From positions 1 through 28,923 of the forward strand of contig CAYJPL010000027.1 of assembly GCA_964372125.1 (NCBI GenBank): 28,923 bases of DNA, given 5' to 3'. Shown piece by piece: positions 15,659 to 23,173 of the stretch. Position numbers and translations under genes: made by a program. How positions within the stretch are numbered: position 1 is the first letter of the stretch; every line of letters starts with the position of its first letter. The notes under the pieces were generated by a model. The model did no database searches, was not told the DNA's origin, and saw only the letters and a list, made by a program, of their open reading frames with translations. The stretch comes from Tannockella sp964372125 (GTDB taxonomy: Bacteria > Bacillota_I > Bacilli_A > Erysipelotrichales > Coprobacillaceae).

Positions 15659-16838
15659 AGTCTACTAAATGTTTATAGGTCTCCCTTGCAATCATTATTT
15701 CTTCATTTGTTGCGACAACACACACGGTAACTTTAGAGTTTTTTGACGATATAATTGTAAATTCACTGTTTATGTTTTCATTAATAGATTGCTCGATTTC
15801 AATCCCTAATGCAACTTTCACACCATCAATAACAAGCTTCCTAATTGTAGGGCAGTTTTCACCGATTCCAGCAGTAAATACAAGTGCATCTACTTTTCCT
15901 AATTGCATAGTATATGAACCAATATAATCAACAATACGTTTTACAAATATCTTTTGTGCTAATTTTGCTTGTTTATTCCCCTTAACAATAGCTTTATCGA
16001 TTTTACGCATATTATTAGATAAATCAGACACACCAAGTAGTCCGCTTTTTTGATTTAATATATCTATGACAATATCAAGTGATAGTTTTTCTTTCTTACC
16101 AATATATTCTATGATTGCAGGATCCACGTTACCACTGCGTGTCCCCATCATAATACCAGCCAAAGGAGATAACCCCATTGAGGTATCAATACTTTTCCCA
16201 TCTTTAATGGCACAAATTGATGCTCCATTTCCTAGATGACATATAATCATTGTGCCCACACTTTTTTTAAATTTTTTGTACACCTCACACGATACATATT
16301 GAAAACTTGTACCATGAAATCCATATTTTCTTACTTTGTGATTTCTATAATATTCATATGGAATCGGATATATATATGCACTTTCATCTAATGTTTGATG
16401 AAATGCAGTATCAAACATTGCAACCTGTAAAGCATTTGGAAGTAGTTTAGAGGATTCTTTGTATCCTGCAATATTTTTTGGATTATGTAATGGGGCAAGT
16501 GTTGATGCTTCTTCAATCATCTTTATTACATAGTCATCAATCATTACACTGTCTTTAAAGTATTCACCACCATGAGCAACTCTATGTCCACATGCATGTA
16601 TTGAAGAAATACCATCTATTACTTCTTTATCCACTAAATACTTAATAATAAACTCAATTCCCAGTTTATGATTTTCACATATAATATTTTCTTTTTTAGT
16701 GATTGTACTCGAAAAGCTTGAATCTATATTCCCTATTTTCTCAATAAGTCCTTTGATAACTACTTTTTCATTTGGCATAACTATGAGTTGAAATTTTATT
16801 GAACTTGAACCACAATTTAGTACTAGTATATTTTTCAT
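15657..16838 (-). CDS. ackA: Acetate kinase
   Basis: A 393-residue ASKHA-fold kinase that makes ATP and acetate from acetyl phosphate. Family residues are present: NCGSSS at the N-terminus, CGHRVAHGG (substrate arginine), MFDTAFHQTL (catalytic aspartate), YGFHGTS (histidine), MGTRSGNVDPA (arginine), AGIGEN and the final ATNEE. I start it at the ATG at 16838, the family start MKNILVLNCGSSS; a TTG at 16847 is three codons upstream. Neither has a Shine-Dalgarno, and the 5' side is filled by a hairpin (16846-16867). It is the last gene of the lsrF/dhaKL-like operon, and no phosphotransacetylase gene is in the window. It should recover ATP from a two-carbon product of the pathway. Confidence 0.93.
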   Translation of the reverse strand: MKNILVLNCGSSSIKFQLIVMPNEKVVIKGLIEKIGNIDSSFSSTITKKENIICENHKLGIEFIIKYLVDKEVIDGISSIHACGHRVAHGGEYFKDSVMIDDYVIKMIEEASTLAPLHNPKNIAGYKESSKLLPNALQVAMFDTAFHQTLDESAYIYPIPYEYYRNHKVRKYGFHGTSFQYVSCEVYKKFKKSVGTMIICHLGNGASICAIKDGKSIDTSMGLSPLAGIMMGTRSGNVDPAIIEYIGKKEKLSLDIVIDILNQKSGLLGVSDLSNNMRKIDKAIVKGNKQAKLAQKIFVKRIVDYIGSYTMQLGKVDALVFTAGIGENCPTIRKLVIDGVKVALGIEIEQSINENINSEFTIISSKNSKVTVCVVATNEEIMIARETYKHLVD

Positions 16839-16840
16839 AA

Positions 16841-16867
16841 AAAGCAAAGGTGTGCAAGCACACCTTT
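16841..16867 (-). terminator. Hairpin between VOC gene and ackA: terminator or translation-control element
   Basis: On the minus strand AAAGGTGTGC, two T, GCACACCTTT form a perfect 10-bp stem (16867-16846), followed by GCTTTTT. It looks like an intrinsic terminator for the VOC gene, but the ackA start codon is only 7 bases beyond the stem. It could attenuate or protect the operon mRNA, or occlude ackA translation. Confidence 0.65.
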
Positions 16868-16871
16868 ATTA

Positions 16872-17192
16872 TTATTTCATTTCCATTAACTCTAAACAAA
16901 CGCCATCTTTCATAACGAATGCAATAGTTAAATGCTCATCTACTACGATTTTATCATGTAGTATTTTTTCACATGTAGGATACACTTCATCAATACTTTC
17001 AACCTCAACTGCAATATGCACTAGCGTTTGAACTTCTTTTGCAAACCAAGTATCTTCTCTAAAACGTAGATATTCAAATCCCCATTCATTTGTGTCTGGA
17101 GCAATCATCCATAACTTCATTCCCTCATTCCATTCTTCACCTGGCATTTCATTTGTATGAGGCACTCCAATGTGTACGTATCTTTTAAACAT
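16872..17192 (-). CDS. VOC (glyoxalase/bleomycin-resistance fold) family protein with intact metal ligands
   Basis: A 106-residue protein with the two-module pattern of vicinal oxygen chelate enzymes: YVHIGVP at the start, FEYLRF, LVHIAVEVESIDEVY and DGVCLELMEM at the end. The likely metal quartet is H7, E40, H59 and E101, matching the His-Glu-His-Glu set of glyoxalase I-type enzymes. It is shorter than typical (about 120-140). Such enzymes bind a divalent metal and isomerise, epimerise or cleave dicarbonyl-like compounds. In this operon it occupies the slot where an isomerase acting on a phosphorylated hydroxy-ketone would fit; that is inference. The Shine-Dalgarno is AAGGAG, 8 bases upstream. 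Confidence 0.78.
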   Translation of the reverse strand: MFKRYVHIGVPHTNEMPGEEWNEGMKLWMIAPDTNEWGFEYLRFREDTWFAKEVQTLVHIAVEVESIDEVYPTCEKILHDKIVVDEHLTIAFVMKDGVCLELMEMK

Positions 17193-17218
17193 TTCTCTAT
17201 TCTCCTTTTTATTTACTA

Positions 17219-17764
17219 TTATTCACTTGGTGTATTGTATTTTGCATCATAAGATCCACGGAATATAATTGTTAAGTACCCTAAGACACATCCAAAGAAT
17301 ATAAATACGATTTCATAGATACCAACATTTATCATAGCACTGATTGATGTAACGTCTTTTGGCATACTAAAGAAAATCCCTGCAGTGATAAATAACACTG
17401 GTAAGATGTTTAAACTGATTTTTTCAGTACAAATAGTCGGAATTACAAATAAGAATACTGAAACCGGGAATGCCCAAAAACCTAATCCAGTAAATATATT
17501 TGCACCACAGTAAATAATAACGATTGATGCTACTATACCTAGCACTGTCGAAACAAGTACCTTTACTCCGCCTTTCACGTCACAGCCTGCAAGGAAATAA
17601 CACGCCCAACCAATAAATGAAATCCATCCACCTGAAACTAATGCTGTATTTCCTAATGATTCACCAAGCGATACACCAATATTTTGATCAACTACTTGAC
17701 ATATACATGCTAGAATCGCAATGATAATTGGACCACCTAAATATTTCAAAAATTTCATAGTCAA
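17219..17764 (-). CDS. DUF1097 family inner-membrane protein
   Basis: A 181-residue hydrophobic protein with about five to six helices. The segment SGGWISFIGWACYFLAGCDV followed by KGGVKVLVSTVLGIVAS is typical of DUF1097 (E. coli YcdZ-like) proteins of unknown function. It starts with GGGGAGATTTGACT before the ATG and lies 10 bases after the lsrF-like gene. No ABC or PTS transporter gene is in the operon, so this is the only candidate for moving the substrate across the membrane; that role has not been shown for the family and is inferred from position. The other end is 26 bases from the VOC gene. Confidence 0.82.
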   Translation of the reverse strand: MTMKFLKYLGGPIIIAILACICQVVDQNIGVSLGESLGNTALVSGGWISFIGWACYFLAGCDVKGGVKVLVSTVLGIVASIVIIYCGANIFTGLGFWAFPVSVFLFVIPTICTEKISLNILPVLFITAGIFFSMPKDVTSISAMINVGIYEIVFIFFGCVLGYLTIIFRGSYDAKYNTPSE

Positions 17765-17774
17765 ATCTCCCCTA

Positions 17775-18656
17775 TTATATTTCTTTTTTTAGTTTTTCAT
17801 ATAGCTCGAATGCTTCAACATCTGTATAGTCTTCATGTACAATCTTAGCAATACATCTAGCCATTGCTTTTGGAGACTCAGCTTGGAAGATGTTTCTACC
17901 CATATCAACCCCAGCTGCTCCACCCTGCATTGCGTTGTAAACAAGTGTTAATGCATCCTTCTCTGGTAATTTTTTTCCTCCAGCAACAACAATTGGTACT
18001 GGACATGCTGCTACAACTTTATCAAATTCTTCACAGTAATATGTTTTTATAATATGTGCACCTAATTCTGCAAGCATACGAGTTGCAAGCAAATAGAAAC
18101 GTGTCGTTCTTTCCATGTTTTTACCAACAGCAACAACACCTAATGTAGGAATTCCATAGCGATTTCCTGCATTAACCGCTTTAGACATTGCTTCTAATGT
18201 TTCTTTTTGTCCATCAGCCCCAATGTAAGTTTGTACAGCCATACAACTAGCATCAATTCTTATCGAGTCTTCAATGTCTACTGCTAACATTTCATGTGAC
18301 ATATCATCATCTAGGACACTTGCCCCCGCTGAACAACGAAGTGCAATACCTTTATTATGTGTTGGTGGCACGCATGTTCTAAATGCTCCGCGTGTTCCCA
18401 TTAAACAATCAACTTCATCAATCAGTTCTGGAACGATTAAATCTAATCTTTCTAAACCAGCAGTAGATCCCATAAGATAACCATGATCAAAAGCAAGCAT
18501 TACTGTTTTTCCATCTTTAGGATTAAATATTTTAGCTAATCTTGACTTCATACCCCAATCAAGGTTGTCAGAACCCTTCACGATAAAATTTTGTTTTGCA
18601 AATGGAATATCTTGATGATATTCTTTTGCTGCTTTATTTCCTTGTGCATCTGCCAT
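17775..18656 (-). CDS. lsrF: LsrF-like class I aldolase/thiolase
   Basis: A 293-residue TIM-barrel protein closely resembling E. coli LsrF along its whole length: LDWGMKSRLAKIFNPKDGKT (about 32-51), VMLAFDHGY, PPTHNKGIALRCSAGAS, a C-terminal VVAGGKKLPEKDALTL and GVDMGRNIFQ. The Schiff-base lysine is K204 in GAHIIKTYY, the equivalent of LsrF K203. LsrF transfers acetyl from a phosphorylated C5 diketone (the AI-2 breakdown product) to CoA, leaving DHAP. The start has AGGAGG 8 bases upstream, 19 bases after the dhaK-like stop. The residue conservation supports the LsrF family rather than fructose-bisphosphate aldolase; the natural substrate is unproven. Confidence 0.9.
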   Translation of the reverse strand: MADAQGNKAAKEYHQDIPFAKQNFIVKGSDNLDWGMKSRLAKIFNPKDGKTVMLAFDHGYLMGSTAGLERLDLIVPELIDEVDCLMGTRGAFRTCVPPTHNKGIALRCSAGASVLDDDMSHEMLAVDIEDSIRIDASCMAVQTYIGADGQKETLEAMSKAVNAGNRYGIPTLGVVAVGKNMERTTRFYLLATRMLAELGAHIIKTYYCEEFDKVVAACPVPIVVAGGKKLPEKDALTLVYNAMQGGAAGVDMGRNIFQAESPKAMARCIAKIVHEDYTDVEAFELYEKLKKEI

Positions 18657-18675
18657 TATACTTTCCTCCTAAATT

Positions 18676-19674
18676 TTATTTTTTTAAATATGCTGCTCTA
18701 CATGGTTCTTCCCAATAAGATAATAACTCATCTGTCATACGAGCAAAGAATAATTGGAATCCTGATGCTTCTTGAACTGTTAAGATTTCATCAACCCATT
18801 TTGCTACAACTTTAATACCTTTATTATTTAAATAGTTAATTGTTGAACGGTAACAAATTAATTGCTCCATCACTGTCATTGCTCCAATACCATCGATAAC
18901 AACCATGATTTCTTCACCAGCTTCGATTTTCAAGTCATCGATTAGTTTTTCAGCAGCGATCTCAATAACTTCATCTGCTGTACATAGTGGAATTTGATAT
19001 CCTCCACCTTCACCATGTTGACCCATTCCAATACCAATCATATCATCTGCTAATTCACCTAATGGAGCTCCATTTGATGGATGAGTACATGTTTTTGATG
19101 TAATTGAAATTGCTGCCATATTATCTGCAAAGTACTGTGCCATTTTTGCAACTTCTTCCAGTGATTTTCCTTGTTTTGCAGCCCCACCAGCTAATTTATA
19201 AAGTGGACAACAACCAACAAATCCTCTACGATTATCAGCATCTTCTCTCGGTGCTGTCATTATATCTTCTTGCGTTACAACTTTTACAACATTAATTCCT
19301 AATTTACGACATTCTTTCATTACTAAGTTTCCTGTTAACATGTCCCCAGCATGATTTAAAACAACAAGTAATACTCCATGACCTTTATCTGCAAGTTTGA
19401 CTGCATCGATAACTGGTTGAGGTCCAGGAGCTGCAAAAACATCACCACATACAGCGATATCTACCATACCATCTCCTACATATCCTTCTAATGCTGGTTC
19501 ATGTCCTGAACCACCAAATGTTACAACAGTTACTCGGTCTGCATCTTTTAATGTTTTTGATACTACTGTATTATTTGGATGAATTTCTAATACATCATCG
19601 TGCACTAGTCCTAATCCTTCTAAAAGTTCGCTTGTTAAATCTTCAGGTTTGTTGATGAATTTTTTCATTGTCAT
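18676..19674 (-). CDS. dhaK: Dihydroxyacetone kinase DhaK-like subunit, divergent
   Basis: A 332-residue substrate-binding subunit of Dak-family kinases. The covalent/acid-base residues are kept: GGSGHEP with H58, LNHAGD with D111 and IGMGQHGEGG with H220, corresponding to E. coli DhaK H56, D109 and H218. Standard enzymes have G-I-H-G-E-P-G around the binding histidine; here it reads G-Q-H-G-E-G-G, and APREDADNRRGFVG also differs, so the substrate may not be dihydroxyacetone. The kinase binds a small ketone as a hemiaminal and phosphorylates it with DhaL. GAGG lies 11 bases before the first ATG. No DhaM (PTS phosphoryl donor) gene is present. Confidence 0.9.
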   Translation of the reverse strand: MTMKKFINKPEDLTSELLEGLGLVHDDVLEIHPNNTVVSKTLKDADRVTVVTFGGSGHEPALEGYVGDGMVDIAVCGDVFAAPGPQPVIDAVKLADKGHGVLLVVLNHAGDMLTGNLVMKECRKLGINVVKVVTQEDIMTAPREDADNRRGFVGCCPLYKLAGGAAKQGKSLEEVAKMAQYFADNMAAISITSKTCTHPSNGAPLGELADDMIGIGMGQHGEGGGYQIPLCTADEVIEIAAEKLIDDLKIEAGEEIMVVIDGIGAMTVMEQLICYRSTINYLNNKGIKVVAKWVDEILTVQEASGFQLFFARMTDELLSYWEEPCRAAYLKK

Positions 19675-19698
19675 AATATTATTTCCTCTTTCTATGTA

Positions 19699-20331
19699 TT
19701 ATTTAATTAATGCATTGTATAATCCAATAAAAATATAACTACAACTTTGCGCGCCAGCGTCTGGAGTTCCGATTGTTTCTTCTTTATACAATCTAGCTCG
19801 TCCAAATTTACTAACGTAATTCTCACTTTCTTTTGCACCTTTAATAGCACCGTCATTTGAAGCTAGAGCAATCGCAACAATGTCATCTTTTGCATCAATT
19901 GCAGCTTGTGTAGCTGGGATTAATGTGTCCATCATCGTTTTATCACCAACTTTAGCTGTTGATAAATATTGAAGTTCACGTAGTCCTGAGGTCAGAATTT
20001 TTTTAAAAGTTGTCGCATTAACTTCAACTTCATCAGTTAAGTCTTCCCCAAATCCTTCAAAGTACGTACCATATAGCGGGCCAGCTGAACCACCATTAAC
20101 GTTCATTACCCCAGTACCAATATTTGAAAATAGCACTTTAAGTGGTGTTGTTTCTTGTGACCATTTACTTGACTCATCTTGTAATATATGAGCAATTTTT
20201 TCAATCGTTGTACCGTGATCACCATCACCAAACTTAGCATCAATATCGGTTAGTACATCTTTATTTGTAATCATTAGATCCGCGATTTCTTGAAAAATCG
20301 AATTCCACTTATCTCTAGTAATTACTTCCAT
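19699..20331 (-). CDS. dhaL: Dihydroxyacetone kinase DhaL-like nucleotide subunit
   Basis: A 210-residue all-helical nucleotide-binding partner of DhaK. The Mg-binding segment is DIDAKFGDGDHG with D31, D36, D38 and H39, then NVNGGSAGPLYGTYF, VGDKTMMDTLIPA and a C-terminal GRARLYKEETIGTPDAGAQS. All family landmarks are present and the length is normal. It is the first gene of the operon; AAGGAG lies before the ATG and the promoter/cre cluster is about 60-90 bases upstream. In PTS-type systems DhaL holds ADP that DhaM rephosphorylates; in ATP-type enzymes it uses free ATP. The window cannot tell which applies here. Confidence 0.92.
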   Translation of the reverse strand: MEVITRDKWNSIFQEIADLMITNKDVLTDIDAKFGDGDHGTTIEKIAHILQDESSKWSQETTPLKVLFSNIGTGVMNVNGGSAGPLYGTYFEGFGEDLTDEVEVNATTFKKILTSGLRELQYLSTAKVGDKTMMDTLIPATQAAIDAKDDIVAIALASNDGAIKGAKESENYVSKFGRARLYKEETIGTPDAGAQSCSYIFIGLYNALIK

Positions 20332-20373
20332 CTTTTTCTCCTTTCTTAGTTACCGTGAATTTTGTTATTACAT

Positions 20374-20388
20374 TTGTAACCGCTTACT
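20374..20388 (+). promoter_or_regulatory. Catabolite-responsive element (cre) for CcpA
   Basis: TTGTAACCGCTTACT matches the 15-base consensus WTGNAANCGNWNNCW at every fixed position. It begins just after the -10 of the operon promoter, where bound CcpA would block transcription when preferred sugars are available. Confidence 0.75.
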
Positions 20389-20391
20389 TAT

Positions 20392-20420
20392 TTTATAACA
20401 TATGTTATAGCATATGTAAA
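20392..20420 (-). promoter_or_regulatory. Operon promoter with overlapping operator palindrome
   Basis: On the minus strand TTTACA (20420-20415), a 17-base spacer and TATAAA (20397-20392) with extended TGT form a good sigma-A promoter for the dhaL-first operon. A perfect 16-base palindrome TATAACATATGTTATA (20394-20409) covers the spacer and -10, and a partial copy GCATATGTAA follows at 20410-20419. This is the likely binding site of the SorC-type regulator encoded upstream. Confidence 0.75.
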
Positions 20421-20518
20421 CAGAAATTTAAAAATTAAATAAATAATGATATATACACGTTTTTTAACATTCAATTTAATACATAACTATTAACTTAATA
20501 ATTTTTATACTTATATAT

Positions 20519-20551
20519 AAAAAAAACAGATTACGTTCATGTAACCTGTTT
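20519..20551 (-). terminator. Intrinsic terminator of the SorC-type regulator gene
   Basis: On the minus strand AAACAGGTTAC pairs with GTAATCTGTTT (one internal mismatch) over a short ATGAAC loop, then a T-run. It ends the regulator transcript before the operon promoter, so the operon has its own start. Confidence 0.8.
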
Positions 20552-20562
20552 CCTATAAAATA

Positions 20563-21522
20563 TTATAAATTATCTAAAAATTCTTTTGTTAGTAGTTCAT
20601 CAACTACTGTTTCACTGATAATAAACGTATTAAACACACCACTTCTTAACGCGCCAATAACTGCCGAACTGTTGACTCTAGCATTTACTATTGCAATAGA
20701 TCTAGGCGTATTTTTTATATCTTCAATTGGAATTTGTATTGTATGATCATGCGATGATGTAATAATATTACCATTTATATCAAAATAATACCCTAGAACC
20801 ATTCCGACTGCATGAGACTCTTGAAGTTTCTTTTCAAATCTTGCTTCTGTTGCAAGATCTGGTACAGATGGAAAGTTTCTGATTTGAGTGATTACGTAAT
20901 CGAGATTTTTATACTTTTCAAACATTCGTACTGTTTGTGGCGTATTTATAAACAATTCTCTTTCTTCTCTATTTGCACAAATAACCGGCATGTATAAGTA
21001 TTCAGCCTTTAAACCACTCTTTTCTGCAAACATTCTTACTAATTCATTTGTATGGTAATTGCGATATGAAATCGGAGCATTACTTATTATTGGCATTATT
21101 TTACCAAGTAATTTTTGGTTTGCTTTTCTTGTTTCATAACTTGCTATTACACTACCTATTACTGACCCCCAACCGAGTCCAATTGTCGAATTATCGATAT
21201 AGTTATCATTTAGAAATGAAGTTATTGCATCCACAAACATTTGATCATTTAGATCCTTATTTGTACTAGCTGGAATCACATAAAATCTTCGCAAATTATA
21301 TTTCTTACATATTTTTGCTACAATTTCTTCATCTTCATTACTATTAGAAATATCATTTACTTCTATTTTAACAACTCCGATATTTTTTGCTTCTTGCAAA
21401 TATTTACTGATTAACGGTCTAGAAACCCCTAGTTTATTTGCTATATCATTTTGTGTCATGTTTTCTATGTAATATAATTTTGCTACCGACACAAGTAGTT
21501 TTAGTCTTTCATTATTTTGCAT
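20563..21522 (-). CDS. SorC/LsrR-type sugar-responsive transcriptional regulator
   Basis: A 319-residue regulator. The N-terminal helix-turn-helix is MTQNDIANKLGVSRPLISKY at about residues 22-41. The C-terminal sugar-phosphate-binding domain contains IGLGWGSVIGSVIASY, which matches the GxGxG-rich sugar-binding loop of SorC, DeoR-like and LsrR proteins. LsrR responds to phosphorylated AI-2; others respond to sugar phosphates such as DHAP or fructose 1,6-bisphosphate. GAGAGG precedes the ATG. The gene ends with a terminator just before the promoter of the dhaL operon, so it probably represses or activates that operon via the palindrome at 20394-20409. The ligand is not known. Confidence 0.88.
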   Translation of the reverse strand: MQNNERLKLLVSVAKLYYIENMTQNDIANKLGVSRPLISKYLQEAKNIGVVKIEVNDISNSNEDEEIVAKICKKYNLRRFYVIPASTNKDLNDQMFVDAITSFLNDNYIDNSTIGLGWGSVIGSVIASYETRKANQKLLGKIMPIISNAPISYRNYHTNELVRMFAEKSGLKAEYLYMPVICANREERELFINTPQTVRMFEKYKNLDYVITQIRNFPSVPDLATEARFEKKLQESHAVGMVLGYYFDINGNIITSSHDHTIQIPIEDIKNTPRSIAIVNARVNSSAVIGALRSGVFNTFIISETVVDELLTKEFLDNL

Positions 21523-21611
21523 ATACGTTACCTCTCCATTATTATACTATTTTTTATAGAAATTGTATAATATTTTTAAATTTACAACACTCTACTTAGG
21601 AATACCCTACA

Positions 21612-22997
21612 TTATACTTGGATACTCTGTTTCTTATGACTAATTGCCTTAGCCTTCCACTTTCCTTTTTTGTAAATCACAATTGTAAGCAGTGCACCTA
21701 TCACCCAAGAACTAACAAGCGATATAAATAATGTAATGCCATCGTTATATAAATACGATAATATATAAGCTAATGGAACGCGTATGATTACTGTAGAAAT
21801 TATAGAAATCCACATTGGAGAAACAGTATCTCCTGCACCGCGCATAATTCCAGAAAGTGACTGTGTTATCGACATTGCAATATAACCAATTGCTAATACA
21901 GTTAACATCGACATACTTAAATTAACTAACTCAGTAGTATTTGTAAAAATTGAAACAAGCTGTCTTCCAAATAATAAAATTAAAATTGTGATCAAAGTAG
22001 ACGTCAATATAGCAAGAGTAGTTCCCTTCTTAGCACCATCTATTACTCGATCATAACGATTTGCACCAACATTTTGTCCTGCATAGGTTGTCATTGCACT
22101 ACCAAAGGACATATTTGGCATCATCGCAAAGCCATCAACGCGCATAACAATAACATTTGCAGCAATGAACAGTTCTCCATAACTATTTGTAAGTGGCTGT
22201 ATTATAACCATGGCGAGTGAAAATACCATTTGTGTAAGACCCGAAGGTAGACCTAATTTTACAATTGTGCGAACATGTTGTTTATTCCATTTTAGATATC
22301 TTGGACTAAAATCAAATACATCCTTCATTTTAAAAATCTTTGTAATACAAAGAATTGCTGAAATAAATTGTGCAATAACCGTTGCATATGCTACACCAGC
22401 AACTTCCATATCAAATACTGCTACAAATAGTAAATCTAAAATAATATTTAATATCGTTGCAATAATCAAGTATTTTAGTGGTGCTAAGGAATCTCCTAAA
22501 CCACGCATTACGCCACATAAAATGTTATAAAACGCCATACCCCCAATTCCCACTAACATGATTACAAGATAGTCTACGCTCCAGTCAATAATTGATGGTG
22601 GCGTGTTTAGTAATTCAAGTATTGGTCGTGATATAAATGGTGCAATAACCATAATTATTAGTGATGAAATAAAAATGAGTATCATACAAGTTCCTACTGC
22701 TTTAGAAATATTTTCTCTATCCTTTGCCCCGTAGTACTGTGCAACAATGATTCCCGCCCCTACAGATATACCAATAAACAGTACAATCAGTAAATTGAAA
22801 ATCGCCCCTACACTCCCTACTGCTGCTAGTGCATTATCACCTACATACTCACCTACAATAATAGCATCCACTGTATTATACATTTGTTGTGCAATATTCC
22901 CTAATAACATTGGTATCATAAATGTTACTATACTTTTTAACGGATTACCCTTTGTCATATCCGTTGATTCTTTAAAATAATTCATAATCTTTTTCAT
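21612..22997 (-). CDS. MATE family multidrug efflux protein
   Basis: A 461-residue transporter with 12 predicted membrane helices in two similar halves, as expected for the NorM/MepA-type MATE family. Typical segments are IPMLLGNIAQQMYNTVDAII (about 28-47), GEYVGDNALAAVGSVGAIFN and, in the second half, GLPSGLTQMVFSLAMVIIQP and SLSGIMRGAGDTVSPMW. These proteins export drugs or metabolites in exchange for Na+ or H+. GAGGG lies before the ATG. It is 89 bases upstream of the SorC-type gene on the same strand without an evident terminator between, but the functions do not obviously match. The substrate cannot be inferred. Confidence 0.93.
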   Translation of the reverse strand: MKKIMNYFKESTDMTKGNPLKSIVTFMIPMLLGNIAQQMYNTVDAIIVGEYVGDNALAAVGSVGAIFNLLIVLFIGISVGAGIIVAQYYGAKDRENISKAVGTCMILIFISSLIIMVIAPFISRPILELLNTPPSIIDWSVDYLVIMLVGIGGMAFYNILCGVMRGLGDSLAPLKYLIIATILNIILDLLFVAVFDMEVAGVAYATVIAQFISAILCITKIFKMKDVFDFSPRYLKWNKQHVRTIVKLGLPSGLTQMVFSLAMVIIQPLTNSYGELFIAANVIVMRVDGFAMMPNMSFGSAMTTYAGQNVGANRYDRVIDGAKKGTTLAILTSTLITILILLFGRQLVSIFTNTTELVNLSMSMLTVLAIGYIAMSITQSLSGIMRGAGDTVSPMWISIISTVIIRVPLAYILSYLYNDGITLFISLVSSWVIGALLTIVIYKKGKWKAKAISHKKQSIQV

Positions 22998-23110
22998 AAA
23001 TCCCTCACAGTCTTTAATACTTATTATAATATGAATTCACATCTCCAAAAGAAGAATTTTATATCTTGAAAATACTTTTTCTAATTTCCTAATTAAGCAT
23101 AGTCAATAAC

Positions 23111-23142
23111 TAAAAAAAGCTAACACAATTGTGTTAAACTTC
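23111..23142 (-). terminator. Intrinsic terminator of the XRE gene
   Basis: The 16-base palindrome TAACACAATTGTGTTA (23121-23136) followed on the minus strand by GCTTTTTTT lies just downstream of the XRE gene stop. Confidence 0.85.
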
Positions 23143-23173
23143 TTTTTATGTCTAGTTATTCAACTATTTTCTT

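Noticed and set aside
20563..21522. SorC-type protein as the first gene of the dhaL operon
   Set aside because: A good intrinsic terminator and a separate promoter lie between them.
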